From Alkalinema sp. FACHB-956 (lineage in GTDB: Bacteria; Cyanobacteriota; Cyanobacteriia; Leptolyngbyales; Leptolyngbyaceae): DNA of 64,000 nt. Within the stretch, counting starts at the first letter, position 1. Every line of letters begins with the position of its first letter. This document shows positions 62,953 through 64,000 of this stretch, piece after piece. The position numbers and the translations under genes were made by a program. The stretch covers positions 372,001-436,000 of the forward strand of contig NZ_JACJRC010000002.1 of NCBI RefSeq assembly GCF_014697025.1, given 5' to 3'. The notes beneath the pieces are model-generated. The model was given only the letters and a program-made list of their open reading frames with translations. It had not been told where the DNA came from and did not search any database.

Positions 62953-63366
62953 CGTTACCATTCGTTACCTCTCGCAGGATTTCTTTACACTTATTTACAT
63001 TTAGTTTAACCATAGCAAATCGGCCCGTGTCCAGTACGGAATTCACGATCGAATGGACTTACGAGCTTAACAAACTTTCGAGTATTTTCCTTGATTAAAA
63101 AATATATTTTCTTAACCGAGGGAGGATAATCTGTTGAAATTCAACTTGAAATTTAATCGGATGCAATTCTTATCCGTCCGTAGGTTAAACCGTAGGGTAG
63201 ACAACCCAGGCTGATTAGCCCATGGATCTTGTCCTGCAACCTAGGAGCGTTGAAAGAGTTTGCTGCCCACTGCCCATCTAGCCCACTGTCCAGTACACTG
63301 CCCAGCTCACTGTCTAGCTCACTGTCTAGCCCACTGTCCACTTCCTACTTTGGATATCCCGCCGTT
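62953..63366. other. Divergent region between the oxygenase and phosphatase genes
   Basis: About 410 bp with an AT-rich part near 63070-63160, probably promoters, and a short-repeat array at 63265-63342. No gene is supported. Confidence 0.5.
63265..63342. repeat. 12-13-bp degenerate tandem repeat, about six copies
   Basis: Units of the type agctcactgtct / agcccactgtcc in a row. They end 25 bp before the phosphatase start. Confidence 0.75.
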
Positions 63367-64000
63367 ATGTCCCGTTCTCAAGCCCGGTTCAATCATCCCC
63401 AGTTCAATCGCCGCCAGTTTCTTCGATCGACCCTTTTTGCAGGAGCCAGTGTGGTGACGGCTTCCCTCGGAACCCAGCGATCGGGCTTGTCTGCCCCTGC
63501 TGTTATTCCTTCAGAACGGAGTCGGCCTCAAATTCCCTACGGGGTGATGAGTGGAGATGTGGGGGGCAGTCGGGCGGTGGTCTGGAGTCGGGCCGATCGG
63601 CTGAGTCGGATGCGGGTGGAACTCTCGCTAGAACCGGATTTCCGGCGATCGCGCTTGGTCTACGGTGAGGTGGCTCAGGCCAGCCAGGATTTCACCAGTC
63701 GCGTGGTCTTGTCTCAATTGCCCACCGATCGACCCATTTTCTACCGAGTGCAGTTCCAAGACCTGGATCAGCCCAAAATTCTCAGCGAACCCGCGATCGG
63801 GCAGTTACAAATCCCCAACAGTCGGCGGGATATCTTCTTTGCCTGGGGGGGCGATACGGCGGGGCAGGGCTGGGGTATCAATCCCGAATTTGGCGGCATG
63901 AAAATCTATGAAACGATGCGCCAACTGAAACCGGATTTCTTCATCCACTCCGGCGACACGATCTATGCCGATAATCCCATCCAAGCGGAAGTGAAATTGG
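63367..64000 (+). CDS. phoD: PhoD-like alkaline phosphatase (N-terminal part)
   Basis: The frame is open from ATG 63367 to the right edge (211 codons), so the C-terminus is missing. The N-terminus is a twin-arginine signal peptide: FNRRQFLRSTLFAGASVVTA near residues 13-32. The following beta-rich domain (IPYGVMSGDVGGSRAVVWSRADR) is the PhoD N-terminal fold, and the first metal-binding motif appears at FFIHSGDTIYADNP near 197. PhoD enzymes are exported folded and release phosphate from mono- and diesters under phosphate limitation. No Pho box is clear. A tandem repeat fills the space before the start. Confidence 0.88.
   Translation, partial: MSRSQARFNHPQFNRRQFLRSTLFAGASVVTASLGTQRSGLSAPAVIPSERSRPQIPYGVMSGDVGGSRAVVWSRADRLSRMRVELSLEPDFRRSRLVYGEVAQASQDFTSRVVLSQLPTDRPIFYRVQFQDLDQPKILSEPAIGQLQIPNSRRDIFFAWGGDTAGQGWGINPEFGGMKIYETMRQLKPDFFIHSGDTIYADNPIQAEVKL

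Noticed and set aside
1-64000. GCGATCGC palindromes considered as mobile or regulatory repeats
   Set aside because: These are the HIP1 sites common in cyanobacterial genomes, spread through genes and gaps without pattern.
1-64000. Insertion sequences, prophage genes or integrase/att sites
   Set aside because: No transposase, integrase or phage structural gene was recognised in any frame and no long terminal inverted repeats were seen.

Overview
The window looks like chromosomal DNA of a cyanobacterium, most likely a filamentous non-heterocystous (Leptolyngbya-like) lineage. This rests on many copies of the HIP1 palindrome GCGATCGC, on an ndhO gene, a DUF1824 protein, a CruA-type lycopene cyclase, an RRM RNA-binding protein of the cyanobacterial type, and very large kinase/ATPase/GAF/histidine-kinase proteins typical of filamentous cyanobacteria. 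The genus call is inference. I saw no insertion sequence, prophage or CRISPR array. Layout: 1-187 is the start of a membrane protein running off the left edge. 410-6734 is a complete aa3-type cytochrome oxidase locus: ctaC-ctaD-ctaE on the minus strand, divergent from ctaA-ctaB (heme O/A synthesis) on the plus strand. 6787-9586 is an ABC-2 exporter with an unknown membrane protein between ATPase and permease. 9633-23863 is a signalling region: a REC-PAS-adenylate cyclase, a giant hybrid with a degenerate kinase domain, a DevC/DevA exporter, a response regulator, and an unusual HisKA-EAL fusion behind a 1.4 kb gene-free stretch. 23941-29238 is metabolic and small-protein territory: a ROK kinase, CruA, a truncated nuclease-like remnant, a small gene whose ribosome-binding site lies inside a hairpin, and a secreted protein resembling the membrane-binding domain of thiol-activated cytolysins. 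29411-31729 is a UvrD-like helicase. 31838-36663 is a tight five-gene minus-strand cluster headed by a TPR-CHAT protease and followed by a two-gene overlapping pair with a cysteine-peptidase-like member, a zinc-ribbon protein and a four-helix membrane protein. This is the best candidate in the window for an uncharacterised conflict/defence-like system. A broken Uma2 nuclease and a second giant kinase hybrid, here with an intact kinase motif, follow. 42728-49973 holds tRNA-Met, malate dehydrogenase, ndhO, an RRM protein, an M48-like protease lacking one zinc ligand, and release factor 3. 51333-57836 carries an M8-like metalloprotease with beta-propeller-type repeats, an MBOAT O-acyltransferase, a cupin, a nicotinamidase-like hydrolase and moaB. 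57964-59953 is a zinc/manganese ABC transporter behind two Fur/Zur-type boxes plus a 59-residue gene. The end holds small hypotheticals, a PaO-type Rieske oxygenase and the first third of a Tat-exported PhoD-like phosphatase. One pattern runs through the whole window. Short perfect or near-perfect tandem repeats (units of 12-17 bp, 2-6 copies) sit in the intergenic spaces, and many of them overlap a stop codon.
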